64,000 nt of DNA from Streptomyces tuirus (GTDB taxonomy: Bacteria > Actinomycetota > Actinomycetes > Streptomycetales > Streptomycetaceae): positions 4,085,501-4,149,500 of the forward strand of contig JAGTPG010000002.1 of assembly GCA_018195615.1 (NCBI GenBank). The letters are read 5' to 3'. This document shows, one piece after another, positions 37,450 to 46,990 of this stretch; the first letter of the stretch is position 1; each line of letters opens with the position of its first letter. The position numbers and the translations under genes are program-made. The notes beneath the pieces are model-generated. The model saw only the letters and a list, made by a program, of their open reading frames with translations. It did no database searches and was not told the origin of the DNA.

Positions 37450-39499
37450 GCGGCAGGTGTGTTCAACTCATCCGGCTCGATGGAGGGTTCCCCGAAGGTC
37501 TCTGGCGGCTGTGACGGATCAGGGGCTGGCAGGAGGCGGCTGAGTACCGCAATGCGTCGCGCCCGTCCAGGTCCGGTCGGGCTGCTCTGTCCCACCAACA
37601 GCTCGGAGACGCGGGCATCTCGCAGGCGCCCCGCAAGGACGGCCACGGCGATGTCGACGGCGTGCTCCTCGGGCACGGCCGGGGATTCCAGCCAGGCGGC
37701 GAGTGAGGCCAGGGCCTGGTCGGCGGTGGGCTCATGGTGCCAGGTCGCACGCCATCCGCGTACGAAGAGCTGATCCTCCAAGCCGGTCTCCTTGTCCGCG
37801 ATCAGCTCATTCGCAAGGGCCAGGGCCAACGGCGTTTCACCCGGCGGGCTGCTCAGGTCGGTCAGGGCGAGAAATGAGCATGCCCCGGCCTGGCGGATCA
37901 CGTCATCCTCGGCCTCGGCCCAATCAACGATCTCCCGAGGACCAGAGAGCGGAGCTTTGGTTGGGTCGCGAGTTCGCGGACGGCCTGGGCTACGGCCTCG
38001 GCGCCGCGCTGGTCTGTACGTCCGGCCAGGAGCCGCAGCCGGGTGAGCGCGACCCGCGGATAGGTGCGGCCCAGTTGGCCGGCGCAGACCTCGGCCACGG
38101 TCTGGGCGAGGGCCTCGCTGAGGTTCTTCTGCTTGGCGGCGTCGTACAGGTACTTGCGGACCGCCACACCGATGCCCGGGTGCGTCGCGGTGCTCTCCAG
38201 CACGCCGGCCGCCAGTCGCCGGTGTGCGGCGCTGTCCGAGGCGATCCACTCGGTCACGATGCGCAGGACCGGCTGCCCCGCGGGCCCCGTCGCCAGGCTG
38301 GTCAGGGCCGCGGCGACCTGGGCCCGGTACTTGCCGGCTATGCCCTTCGGCGCGGTGATCTCCGAGGCCCAGCGCAACAGTTCGCTGCGCAAGTGAGGGC
38401 GCTGCGCCCAGACGTGGGCGAGGACCGCCTCGTCGAGGCCGTGGCGTGCCTGGTCGAGGGAGAGCCCGTCGTCCTCGACGCGCTGCGCGCCGGTGATCTC
38501 AAGACGGGTCTCCAGATCGGGTCCCGCCAGCGCACCGCCCGGCGGAAGGACTCCCTTCACCAGCGCGAAGAGCCGATCGGCGGCAGCCATGACGACATCG
38601 GCGGGCAACCGGTCGAGCAGTGCGATGGCGATGAGCAGGGCGCGGTCCCGCAGGTACTCATCGCCGTCGTGGTCCTTGAACCAGCCCGCGAGGTGATCCC
38701 GCCAGTTCTCGAACTCCTCCTTGGCCTTCACCTGGCCGTCGTCGTCGGCTGCGGCGATGATCCGTGCGAGGCGCACCGCGTCGGCCGGCGATGTGGTGGG
38801 GGTCAGCAGCTCGTTCAGGTCGGAGCCGTCGTCCAGCCAGTTCAAGCGACTGGATTTCTGCTGCCGCAGATGGGCCTTGGCCACGTCGAGGGCTGGCGGC
38901 GGCACGTGTTCGATGCGGGGAACGGAGGCCAGAGTCCCTGGCTTCCAGGTGCCGGGCGTGGCGAGGATGACGAGGTAAGAGCCGGCTGTAGCCGCCTCTT
39001 TTTGATAGCCGCTGAGGCCCTGGTAGAAGTCCGGGGGCAGGCTGCTATAGCCGGACAGGTCCAGGACGAAGCCGTGGCGCGGCGTCGCGGGGAGCTGCTC
39101 CGTGCGCGGGCGGTCCCAGTCCAGGACCAGGCTGAGGAGCTGTTCAGCCGGTACACCTACCTCGTGCAGCACCCGCAGGGCTGTCGTACGGCGACCAGTA
39201 TCGGCGGGGCCGGCGAGGACCACGATGTTGTGCTGGCCCAGGGGGCGCTTCAACAATCGTACCGACCGAGGCACTTGACGCTCCTCGGACGGTGTGGCCG
39301 ACTCCGCCTGGACATAGCCCGATGCGACGAAACGCACCTCGTCCTCATCGAACTCGACGGCGCTCAGGTACTCCCATCCGCGAACATAGCGATGGTGGTG
39401 TTCCTCGTAGTCCCCGGCCACCTGCTTGACGACGGCATTGTCGGAGGCCTCCGCCTCCTGCCGCACCCGCTCCTCGGCGGGCTCGGACGCGGCGCTCAT
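37446..39499 (-). CDS. P-loop NTPase-like protein with amyloid-motif-like N-terminus and helical repeats, one frameshift
   Basis: 684 aa after one base is added to the CCC run at 37934-37936. ATG at 39499 overlaps the upstream stop (ATGA). Residues about 20-35 read [16 protein letters not shown], resembling the short QVxGD-type amyloid-signalling motifs found at the start of bacterial NLR-like proteins. A Walker A-like loop [16 protein letters not shown] (about residue 97) has Arg where Lys is normal; a Walker B-like [10 protein letters not shown] follows. The C-terminal half is helical ([16 protein letters not shown]) and may form HEAT-like repeats. Role in defence or self-recognition is inferred from architecture only. 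Confidence 0.7.
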
Positions 39500-39945
39500 G
39501 ACCGCCCCGGATTGATGACGGTCTGGTCGCGGCCGACCTGCGTGACGTGGGACTTGCCCTTGGCCTCTGCCCGCTGGCGGACCACGGTCACCTGCGGTGC
39601 CGCCTCGGGGTGATCGCTCCGCCACTGCTTCACATAGTCGAGCAGCTCCTGCGCCGCCTCGTGGTCCTCGTCCGCCGCGTCCTGCAGTCGTACGGCCCAT
39701 GCGGCGGAGAGGTCACCGGCGCGATCCGCCCGCTCGTCCTCCGGTACGGCGACGAGTGCCGCACGATCCCGGTCGAGCCGGTCGAGCTGACGGGCGGCGG
39801 CCGATTCGCCACCGCGCCCGAACCAGCTCCCCAGCCAGCCTCGGAAACCTCTCCAGCCGTCCCCCGCCATGGCCACGACCAGCGCTGATGCCGCAGTCGC
39901 TCCTACCGTGGCCAGCTCCCCTGATACGTCCAAGATCGACCCCAT
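39496..39945 (-). CDS. Small putative effector with N-terminal hydrophobic segment and C-terminal QVGRD motif
   Basis: 149 aa, ATG at 39945 with AGAGG upstream. A hydrophobic stretch [17 protein letters not shown] (residues about 11-27) is followed by the basic-aromatic [16 protein letters not shown], a helical middle and the C-terminal [17 protein letters not shown]. The tail matches the pattern V-x-Q-V-(G/A)-x-D seen at the N-terminus of the NTPase it is coupled to. Proteins with a membrane-active domain plus an amyloid-like tail act as effectors of NLR-like sensors in other bacteria; that function is inferred here. Confidence 0.65.
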
Positions 39946-40025
39946 CTCTGCACCTCTGTAGCAACGAGCCCCATCCGTTCCCCTCTCACCCCCTTGCCAT
40001 GAGTACGTTCTGGAACGTGGCGTAT

Positions 40026-41503
40026 TCATAGCGTTACGCGACCGGAAAGAACCACGGCCTCAAAGGCATCCTGTGGGCGGCGCTCGAGGTGGATCCGGTG
40101 GCTCGTGGCGTTCTGGGCGAGGACGAAGCCGAGCATGAAGACCTTCTGGCGATCGAGGCCGTAGGAGATCATCCGCTTGTTCCACATGCTCTGGTCGAGC
40201 TGGTTATGGAGGGACTCGGCATCGCTGCGGTAGGGGTAGACAAGCTGATGGGCGAGGGTGGCCTCGGGATCTGCTGGAGGTATTCGGCGCGGTGGAAGTC
40301 GCGTTCGGTGTCGCTGGGGATGCGTTTGCCGGTGGTCCGGTCGTACAGGGCCCGGTCGGCGGGGGTAGTGGTGATGCCGACGGGGACTCGGTGCGTGTGA
40401 GGGCCGTAGCGGCAGTCGATGCGCAGGAGGTGGTACCAGCGGCTCTTGGTGACGCCTCCGCGGTGTTCGAGCCGGATGACGGGGACGGGAAGCAAATGGC
40501 TGGTGCCGTCGTCAAGGAGGATGCGTTCGGCGATACGGCCCTGGTCGCACCACAGGTCGTGACGGCAGCGGCCGGGGCGTAGGAGTTCGTAGGCCCGGGG
40601 CTTGACGGAGCCGTGCTGCTTGTTGATCACGAGGAGCCCACGGCGGCCGAGGACGTCGCGGTGGACTCCGCGGAAGGCTCCGTCGTAGACGACACCCATG
40701 GCTCCGGGGAGTTGGTCGTGCAGCCGGGCGAAGGAGCGTACGGCGATCGCGGCCTCGTCCTCGTATTCGCCGCCGGCGACGTGCTGGACGGTGAGGATGA
40801 CGCGCTGCCAGTAGCCGTCGTCGCGGGCGGAGGCGAAGAACCACTTGGTGCCGCGGACGACGGTCTTCTTGTCCTCGCCGTTCTCGTAGTACAGGCGGGC
40901 GGCGGGGTCGACGCGGCGGGGCGGATCTCGCCGGTTGTTGTGTCGACGGGTCCGGCCTTGGACGGGGCCTTGGGGACCGTGGCATCACCGGCGAGAAGCT
41001 GACGCCGCTCCGGGCGCGCCCAGTTTCGTAATACGTCGGTGCGGAACATCCCTTGGGCAAGGGCCTGTTGGACGGCATGCTCCTCAAAGCGTTCTTGGAG
41101 CAGGTCGAAGCTGGGAGCCAGGAGTTTGTTCTCCGCGTACAGGTACTGGTGCCGGCTGGGGGCTCGGCGGGCAGGAGAATCGCGGCTCTTCGGCCGGCGT
41201 GACGACGCACCGCGGAGCGGACGGAGCGCCATTGCTTCGGGGACAGCGTGCCCAGCGCTGAGCGCTTGGAGCCGGTGACGGTCATCATGGCCGCGATCAG
41301 GAGGTACGTGACGGATGGGTATCCGCGCGGGCAGCCGACGGAGCTGGGGGTGGGAGGAGTTCCGCGAGTTCGTAGATGAGCGGGTAGTCGAGGCAGTCGC
41401 CGATGCGGTCGTCCCGGGAGCGCTGGTCTTTGTCAGTCAGCTGGCGTTTCCGGGAAGGTCGGTCGCTCTGGGGCAGGGCGTCGCCGAAGATGTCGTCAGG
41501 CAC
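40026..41503 (-). CDS. DDE-transposase-like protein, four frameshifts
   Basis: About 493 aa after one base is added in each of four short G runs (41352-41354, 41169-41171, 40918-40921, 40266-40268); all four corrections give continuous protein. GTG at 41503 overlaps the integrase-like gene's stop by eight bases. Possible DDE triad: RRQLLAGDATVPK, GVVYDGAFRGVHRDVL and YRSDAESLHNQLDQSMW. The C-terminal RMISYGLDRQKVFMLGFV is helical. The order D-D-E and spacing suggest an RNase H-fold transposase, but no terminal repeats were found and the family is not named. Confidence 0.55.
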
Positions 41504-42572
41504 TCATCGCCTCCGTCGCATCATCGGAATCGGGCCGACCACGCCAGTCATGGCCGATGACAGCTGCGGCCCGGTCCAGGGACCGCAGGCCGAGGAGGCG
41601 AGCAGTGTCCTCGATGCTGCCGGTGTTCTCGAAGATCCGGAGGCCCGCCCAGGCGGTGACGGAGGACGGCTTCACGTCGGCTTCGTCGTGGAGTCCGATG
41701 CGGGTGAGCAGGTCACGTAGGGCCACGCAGACCCTGGCCTGGAGAGCCGCGTCGGACGCGTGACGGTCGGACACCGCCAGACGAGCCAGTGGCACTGATT
41801 GCGAGCGGAGTTGACGAGCGCTGACGAATTCGACTCGGGCCATGAGCGTGCTCAGGGACCAGGCGTCGAGGGGACACCAGCGGGGGTCGGTCTTGGTGGA
41901 ACCGTGCATCCACACACGGCTGTGTTCGGCATCGAGGTCGCGGACCCGGATGTGGCCGATCTCGCCGCTGTGGCCCCCGGCCAGCGCGAGCGCTGCGGCA
42001 GCACCGTGGCGGCTGGGACGGGTGACGAACGACGCCTGATGGCGCAGGGAAACGACCTCGTCCTCGGTCAGGGGCCGTACGTCGCCCGGACCCCGACGCG
42101 GGAGTTCGATGTCGCGGGTGGGGTCGATGTCGCTGAGGCCGAGTTCGCGCAGCGTGCGGAAGGCGATACGCAGGACGGAGCGGCGCAGGAGCATGGTCGC
42201 GACGGCCGCCTCGGAGACATGCCCATGGCGGCTTCGGCCTCGTGCGGTGATGAAGTCCTCGGCCAGGTCGGGCGTGATGTCGTCCACTGTGAGGGCCCCG
42301 CGCAGCTGGGCGTAGCGCCCCATGCGGCCGAGGAGGAGGCTGAATTTGTCGTAGGTCTGCTCGGTGAACTCATCGCGGGCGGCCATGGACTGCCAGACGT
42401 CCAAGACGCGCTCGAGCGCGTGCGTGAGGGAGTGGTCGCTGCCCACAGTGGGGGTCCTTCGCTCGGGCGGCACCAGCACCACCACCCCCAGGGTTGCCTC
42501 CGGCGCCGGGCAGCCGGGCAGAGGCATGGGGACGTTTGTGCAGGTGTTCCATACATGCGACACATTGGACAT
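41496..42572 (-). CDS. Tyrosine-recombinase-like protein lacking recognisable catalytic residues
   Basis: 358 aa, ATG at 42572 preceded by GGAG. An N-terminal SAM-like core-binding domain (YDKFSLLLGRMGRYAQLRG) is followed by a catalytic-domain fold: LTEDEVVSLRHQASF, ALALAGGHSGEIGHIRVRDL where the box I Arg should be, and SSVTAWAGLRIFENTGSIED, TARLLGLRSLDRAAAVIGHD where HxxR...H...Y should be. The usual Arg-His-Arg-Tyr set is not visible, so DNA-binding without recombination, or a diverged chemistry, is possible. Coupled to the DDE-like gene. Confidence 0.65.
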   Translation of the reverse strand: MSNVSHVWNTCTNVPMPLPGCPAPEATLGVVVLVPPERRTPTVGSDHSLTHALERVLDVWQSMAARDEFTEQTYDKFSLLLGRMGRYAQLRGALTVDDITPDLAEDFITARGRSRHGHVSEAAVATMLLRRSVLRIAFRTLRELGLSDIDPTRDIELPRRGPGDVRPLTEDEVVSLRHQASFVTRPSRHGAAAALALAGGHSGEIGHIRVRDLDAEHSRVWMHGSTKTDPRWCPLDAWSLSTLMARVEFVSARQLRSQSVPLARLAVSDRHASDAALQARVCVALRDLLTRIGLHDEADVKPSSVTAWAGLRIFENTGSIEDTARLLGLRSLDRAAAVIGHDWRGRPDSDDATEAMSA

Positions 42573-42785
42573 AGGGGATCTCCGCGGCAACAGGAGGCGG
42601 GGAAACGGGTGAAGGCATGCCGGACTGCCGGAGGGGGGCACCGGCCCAAGGTGAGAAATGCAGACGTCCGTGACGTCCGCGCAGGGCACGCCGGGAAGCC
42701 GCCCCGCGTCAAGCGCGGGCCGGTACTACGGCCTGGGCGTGCCGGTCCGCCTGCGGTCAGGTGAGCAAGGGGACCAGGAGGGGCG

Positions 42786-43472
42786 TCATGCTCCTTGCTG
42801 ACGCGGGATCTTCGGCGCGAGAGCGGCGAAGACGGTCCGGTAAGCGCCCATCAGTGCGATGAACTCGTCGTCGGGAAGCGCGGTGATCTCAGCCGCGGAC
42901 GTGTTCAACAGCGGGTCGAAGATGCCGGGCGGACCGGCGGGCTGTGCGTCCACCTCGGGAGGCGGAACCTGGTCAGCCGGAAGACGGAGGTCACCGGACT
43001 CGTCCCGCTCGAGCAGCAGGGCGTACACCATCCACTCGACCAGGAAGACCCCGCGTTCGGCCTGCCCCTGCAGGCCCGCACGGAGGTGGTTTGCGAGCTC
43101 CTTCTCCTCCAGCGGCCCTGCGGCGAGGCGCTGGCCGGCGCGCTGCTGGAACCAGCTTCCCTGCCAGAGGTCGCGCAGATGCAGGCGCGCCCTGGCACTG
43201 TCGGTGGCGCGCAGCCGCGCCAGCGCCGCACCGGCCTCGGTCAACGCCCAGGCCCCGCGCCCCGGCTGGAACAGCCCGGAGTGGATCAAGAATCCGGCCA
43301 CGCCGGCCACACTCTTGTGGGACAGGTTCATACGGGCGGCGATGTCCCTCGCCGACGCCGGGCGGCCGTCGCCGCCGAGCACATACAAGACATCGACCAT
43401 CTCAAGCTGTCGACGTGGCGTGAGGCGCTCACTCGGCAGCATCAGGGGGTGTCCAAGCGTGGCGGCGTTCAT
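42786..43472 (-). CDS. Winged-helix DNA-binding protein, hypothetical
   Basis: 228 aa. RRQLEMVDVLYVLGGDGRPA and ARDIAARMNLSHKSVAGVAG (residues about 20-62) look like a MarR/LexA-like winged helix, with RGAWALTEAGAALARL as the wing. The C-terminal part is acidic and unrecognised. Upstream of the recombinase-like/DDE-like pair on the same strand with a gap of about 210 bp. Confidence 0.65.
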   Translation of the reverse strand: MNAATLGHPLMLPSERLTPRRQLEMVDVLYVLGGDGRPASARDIAARMNLSHKSVAGVAGFLIHSGLFQPGRGAWALTEAGAALARLRATDSARARLHLRDLWQGSWFQQRAGQRLAAGPLEEKELANHLRAGLQGQAERGVFLVEWMVYALLLERDESGDLRLPADQVPPPEVDAQPAGPPGIFDPLLNTSAAEITALPDDEFIALMGAYRTVFAALAPKIPRQQGA

Positions 43473-43710
43473 CGGGCACCGGCCTTGCGGCGCAGAGCGC
43501 GGGAGGATGTCAAAACCGCTGCTGGGGCTGCCGGGGAAGGGAGCAGGTGACGATTCATGGTGGGTCCTCGATTCGTAAGCAACACAGATGGAGAGGTCTC
43601 CCCTGTTGAGGACCCGTCGGCAGGCCAGAGTTCACGCATGCCGCTGCGAACGCAATCACGTATGCCCTAGGGTGGCTCATGATGCGTGGGTCCTCAGCTG
43701 ACGCGTCACG

Positions 43711-43749
43711 GCGCCGCTGGTTTCTGCCAGGTCACCAGCGGCGCTTTTT
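43711..43749 (+). terminator. Rho-independent terminator, possible end of a small RNA
   Basis: Perfect 11-bp stem GCGCCGCTGGT / ACCAGCGGCGC with a 12-base loop, followed by TTTTT at 43745-43749 on the plus strand. No plus-strand gene precedes it within 600 bp. The gap 43473-43778 is otherwise empty apart from three copies of GGGTCCTC/GAGGACCC near 43562, 43604 and 43687, so a short untranslated RNA could end here. Confidence 0.65.
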
Positions 43750-43778
43750 CACGTAGCCAGAGGAAGCGGGAAGTTCGT

Positions 43779-44270
43779 CTACGACTGCGGCTGATAGTCC
43801 TCCGGGGTCTTCAGCAGGCGGTAGACACTGCGGCGGATGATCTCAACGGATCCCGTCTTGTGCAGGCCCGACAGGGCACTGCGGATCGCGCTGTTCGTCG
43901 TACCGGGGCGCAGCCGCCGGACGCCGTCGTAGATCTCGGCCAACGGCGTGATCTGGCCGACCTCCAGGACGTCCACGATCAGATGCTGGACGGCCCGGCC
44001 AGACGGAGCACCCTCGCCGAAAGGAGCGTCACCCTCGGTACCCGCGCCGCCCTGCGTCGGCCCTTGAGTCTGACGATCCTGCCCGGTCGCGTACGCAGCG
44101 GCCGTTTCGTACGCCGCGGCCGCCTCGGCCCGACGCTCGGCCGCGACACGCTGAGCGTCACGCGCACGCCGAAGCGCCGCCTCGATCTCCTCGACAGCCA
44201 GATCCGCTGCCCGACAACGGCCCTCTTCCGCTTCAACGATCTCTCGGAAACGGGCAAGGAGAGCCTGCAT
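43779..44270 (-). CDS. Coiled-coil protein with C-terminal winged-helix-like domain
   Basis: 163 aa, ATG at 44270 (MQALLARFREIVEAEE). Residues about 5-65 are a charged, alanine-rich coiled coil (AALRRARDAQRVAAERRAEA), then a low-complexity Gly/Gln linker, then VQHLIVDVLEVGQITPLA and SAIRSALSGLHKTGSVEI, which fit a winged helix. Probably a DNA-binding regulator; no named family. Confidence 0.65.
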   Translation of the reverse strand: MQALLARFREIVEAEEGRCRAADLAVEEIEAALRRARDAQRVAAERRAEAAAAYETAAAYATGQDRQTQGPTQGGAGTEGDAPFGEGAPSGRAVQHLIVDVLEVGQITPLAEIYDGVRRLRPGTTNSAIRSALSGLHKTGSVEIIRRSVYRLLKTPEDYQPQS

Positions 44271-44443
44271 CGGCTCACTGGTCGCGCTCCGCACACACCC
44301 TCCCGCAGGCCTCAAGACTCACGTGCGCCACACCCTACCTGTCCTCCAAGCGGAGCACAGCAACTCCCCGAACATCGCTCTGGGCAATCTGATATGACGA
44401 CCCGTCAGCGCAGAAGAGCGCCCTGCGAATGCGCCCCGCAACA

Positions 44444-44471
44444 ACAGTAAAATTGCAACCTGACATGCCAA
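44444..44471 (-). promoter_or_regulatory. Candidate sigma-70 promoter for the gene at 43779-44270
   Basis: On the minus strand TTGGCA (44471-44466), 16-base spacer, TACTGT (44449-44444), in an unusually AT-rich patch about 175 bp upstream of the start. No other feature was seen in the gap 44271-44743. Confidence 0.35.
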
Positions 44472-44743
44472 CTTACGGTGGGCAAAGGCTGGTTGAGCTC
44501 TCCGATGTACCCAGAAGAGGGGTAACTCGCCTGCAGTGTATGGCTACTGGTGACACACCAGATCCGGCTCTGTGAAACCGCGCGTCTCCCGGCCCCTCTG
44601 CGCTGGGTCCGCAGCCCAGAAGCTCGCACCAGTCGCACACTGCCGGAATCACGGCGCCCAACACCACGTCCCCCCGAGAGGAGCGGGCCCCTGCCGCCAT
44701 GAAGGCCCCGATCAGCCACCCGGGCACGTGGCACGATCAGGGC

Positions 44744-45079
44744 ATGCCGCGCAGTAACAACGATAAGCACCCTTTGTTCTACGTAGCGGACGGAAGCTGG
44801 CCGGACGTCACCCTGACCTCCGAAGCCCCACTCAGTGCCCACTGCGGCCTACTCCTCGCCAGCGATCTGAACCGCACCATGCGCTCCCGCAAGCTTTCGC
44901 TTCGCGGACTGGCCGACGTGGCCTGTGTCGCGCATTCCACCGTCGCCCGAGTCCTCAACGGCGACGTCCTGCCGGACATCGGCACCCTGACACGACTGGA
45001 GGACGCACTCGACCATCAGCTCTGGCCGGGCCCGGCAGCGATTCGCGCTTCGGTATCAGCCAGGCGTCAGGTGATCTGA
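44744..45079 (+). CDS. XRE/Cro-like helix-turn-helix protein
   Basis: 111 aa from the ATG at 44744; an in-frame ATG at 44699 is also possible and neither has a strong ribosome site. Central residues form a helix-turn-helix: LNRTMRSRKLSLRGLADVAC, VAHSTVARVLNGDVLPDIGT, LTRLEDALDHQLWP, as in lambda-repressor-like domains of XRE regulators. Small DNA-binding protein of unknown target, beside the tRNA-Arg locus. Confidence 0.7.
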   Translation: MPRSNNDKHPLFYVADGSWPDVTLTSEAPLSAHCGLLLASDLNRTMRSRKLSLRGLADVACVAHSTVARVLNGDVLPDIGTLTRLEDALDHQLWPGPAAIRASVSARRQVI

Positions 45080-45442
45080 CCCGGCGCGCTCCGCGGCGAA
45101 AGGCCGGCGACGGTCACTCCGCCACCTGAAACGACCTCGGCTACACGTCCGCGACGGAACGGACAAACCGGGCCTCCGGCCACGCACAGACCGAGACGAA
45201 CGCCAACCAGCTCTGCACAGAAAACTGCAGGTCAAACCCTTCGCAACACCTCAGCCCCCGCACTCCACACCAACGCTCCGCCCCGATCCGCTACGCTGTT
45301 CACGTCAGCGGTCAGGTCGCGCAAGATGTCCGCCCGGGAAAACCGGCGCGAGCACCAGCGCACCCCCACTGACCAGCGGGCTTGTACGCCTCGACTGAAG
45401 ATCCACTCGCTGGATTTTCTCCAAGGTTTTCTACAAGCCCCT
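45080..45442. other. Gene-free region upstream of tRNA-Arg
   Basis: No coding sequence is supported here. It presumably contains the tRNA promoter; I cannot point to clear -35 and -10 boxes. Confidence 0.4.
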
Positions 45443-45515
45443 GCCTTCGTAGCTCAGGGGATAGAGCACCGCTCTCCTAAAGCGGGTGTCGCAGGTTCGA
45501 ATCCTGCCGGGGGCA
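45443..45515 (+). tRNA. tRNA-Arg (anticodon CCT)
   Basis: A 73-nt cloverleaf. The acceptor arm GCCTTCG pairs with CGGGGGC (with G-U pairs), the D arm is AGCTCAGGGGATAGAGC, the anticodon loop CTCCTAA has CCT at 45476-45478, and the T arm is GCAGGTTCGAATCCTGC. No CCA is encoded. The 3' 43 bases (45474-45516) recur at 57413, 60316 and 63322, so the gene is the attachment site for integrative elements. Confidence 0.95.
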
Positions 45516-45534
45516 CAGCAAAGCGCCAGGTCAG

Positions 45535-45565
45535 AGGCCCTTCCGTCCATCGGACGGGAGGGCCT
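45535..45565 (+). terminator. tRNA-Arg transcription terminator
   Basis: Hairpin AGGCCCTTCCGTCC / GGACGGGAGGGCCT with a 3-base loop, 20 bases after the tRNA. A weaker version of the same hairpin follows the last att copy near 63382-63412. Confidence 0.65.
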
Positions 45566-45629
45566 TCGTACTCGCAGCACACATATGGCACACACGGGTG
45601 CTGCGGGCAGAGGTGGGGAGCTGTGCGAT

Positions 45630-45977
45630 ATGCCCGCGAAGGACGAGCTGGCTCGCCGCCGGCACGAGAGGCTGATGGACCGACTTGAGTCGATGATGCT
45701 GGCCGCGCTGAGGCCGGAGTACGAGGGGTACTACGGGCAGCTGATCCTTGGCGCTGACGATCTTGCGGAGATGGGCGAGCTAAAGGACGTCCGGCGTGCC
45801 GCCAGGGAAGCGGGACGGCGTCTCGGCTGGAAGACGACCACCCACCTCGTCGGTGGGAGGCTCTTCGTCCTCGACGAGCGCGAGGTGCCCGAGAGGATCG
45901 AGCGGTTGGCTGGGGATGCGGCCGCTGCTGCGATGGACCGGTTCTGGGACGAAAGCCGTCGGCCGCGACTGACCTGA
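45630..45977 (+). CDS. Hypothetical protein next to tRNA-Arg
   Basis: 115 aa, ATG at 45630 with GGGGAG eight bases upstream. Helical and charged (MPAKDELARRRHERLMDRLE); a central YYGQLILGADDLAEMGELKD and VRRAAREAGRRLGWKTTTHL. No known family assigned. Isolated between two terminators. Whether it is host or element cargo is unclear. Confidence 0.65.
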   Translation: MPAKDELARRRHERLMDRLESMMLAALRPEYEGYYGQLILGADDLAEMGELKDVRRAAREAGRRLGWKTTTHLVGGRLFVLDEREVPERIERLAGDAAAAAMDRFWDESRRPRLT

Positions 45978-45993
45978 TCCGAGGAAGACGCAA

Positions 45994-46031
45994 GGGGGCA
46001 CCCCACCGCATCAGCGCGGTGGGGTGCCCCC
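45994..46031. terminator. Bidirectional hairpin terminator
   Basis: Perfect 16-bp stem GGGGGCACCCCACCGC / GCGGTGGGGTGCCCCC with a 6-base loop (46010-46015). It separates the plus-strand gene at 45630-45977 from the minus-strand integrase remnant. Confidence 0.75.
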
Positions 46032-46067
46032 TTCGGTTACGGCGCCCCGGCACGGGTTAGGCACACA

Positions 46068-46280
46068 TCACGCGGCGTCTTCCTCCAGGGCGGCCACGGT
46101 CTCGGCGGCCTCACGGGCCTTCCGCTCCGCTTTCTCCAGCTTGGCCTTCGCCTTGGCCAGTTGCTTGGAGCGGCGCTTGTGCATCTTCTTCGAGACCTCG
46201 TCCAGGCGGTCGGGGAAGAGGTGCCCGTACGTGTCCAGGGTCAGCGTCGCGGACTTGGTCGTGCTCCGCATGCAAAAGCG
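46068..46280 (-). pseudogene. Tyrosine integrase C-terminal remnant (element 1)
   Basis: Reads SATLTLDTYGHLFPDRL then DEVSKKMHKRRSKQLAKAKA, the end of an actinomycete site-specific integrase including the nucleophile Tyr in DTYGHLF. The gene points toward the tRNA, as in AICEs. Everything before the last 70 codons is missing; at about 46255 it is replaced by DUF3631 sequence on the other strand. Confidence 0.75.
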
Positions 46281-46858
46281 CAAGCCGGGCGAGAAGGTGA
46301 CCCCCTTCCGCTCGCGCTACGCCACACCGGAACTGAACGCACTGCGGGACAAGCTGGCCGCCTGCCTGGGACCACTGCGCGGCACGGCCGGCCGCATGGC
46401 GCCGACCATGCCGGTGGAGGACCGGGCGGCAGATACCTGGGAACCGCTGGTCATCATCGCCGACCTGGCCGGCGGCCACTGGCCCGCCAGCGCCCGTGCG
46501 GCCTGTGTCGCGATGACCCGGTACGAGGCCGTCCAGGACGAGCAGACCAACCTCAAGACGCGCCTGCTGCGCGACATCCACAGCGTCTTCGAGGCACACG
46601 GCAACCCCGAAGCCCTGTCCTCCCTGAATCTGGTCACCACCCTGCTCCAGGACCCCGACGCCCCCTGGGCAGAGCACGGCACCAACGGGCTCAACGCCTA
46701 CCACCTGGGCAGAATGCTCCGGGACTTCGACATCCGCCCGGCCAACTACCGGTTCGACAAGGGCAGGCAGGCCAAGGGGTACGCCCGTAACCGGTTCCTC
46801 GACAGCTGGGCCCGCCACTGCCCGACCTCACCGAGACGACTCCCGCCCCACGCACGAC
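46256..46858 (+). pseudogene. DUF3631 protein C-terminal remnant
   Basis: VVLRMQKRKPGEKVTPFR, TWEPLVIIADLAGGHWPASA, TRLLRDIHSVFEAHG and AYHLGRMLRDFDIRPANYR, ending ARNRFLDSWARHCP, are the C-terminal domain of DUF3631 proteins carried by integrative elements and plasmids. The N-terminal helicase/primase-associated part is absent; the 5' end is fused directly to the inverted integrase stub. Confidence 0.7.
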
Positions 46859-46990
46859 GCCACACCCGCGCGCCAGGCTCAGGGCAAGCCGCCCGCCGCC
46901 CCGGCGGGTCAGCTGCCCATCGGCCTGCCCGGCGGACCCGTCGGCCCCAAACGCGCCCGCTGACCCGCCTCCCCCTGGGTCCGTATCACT

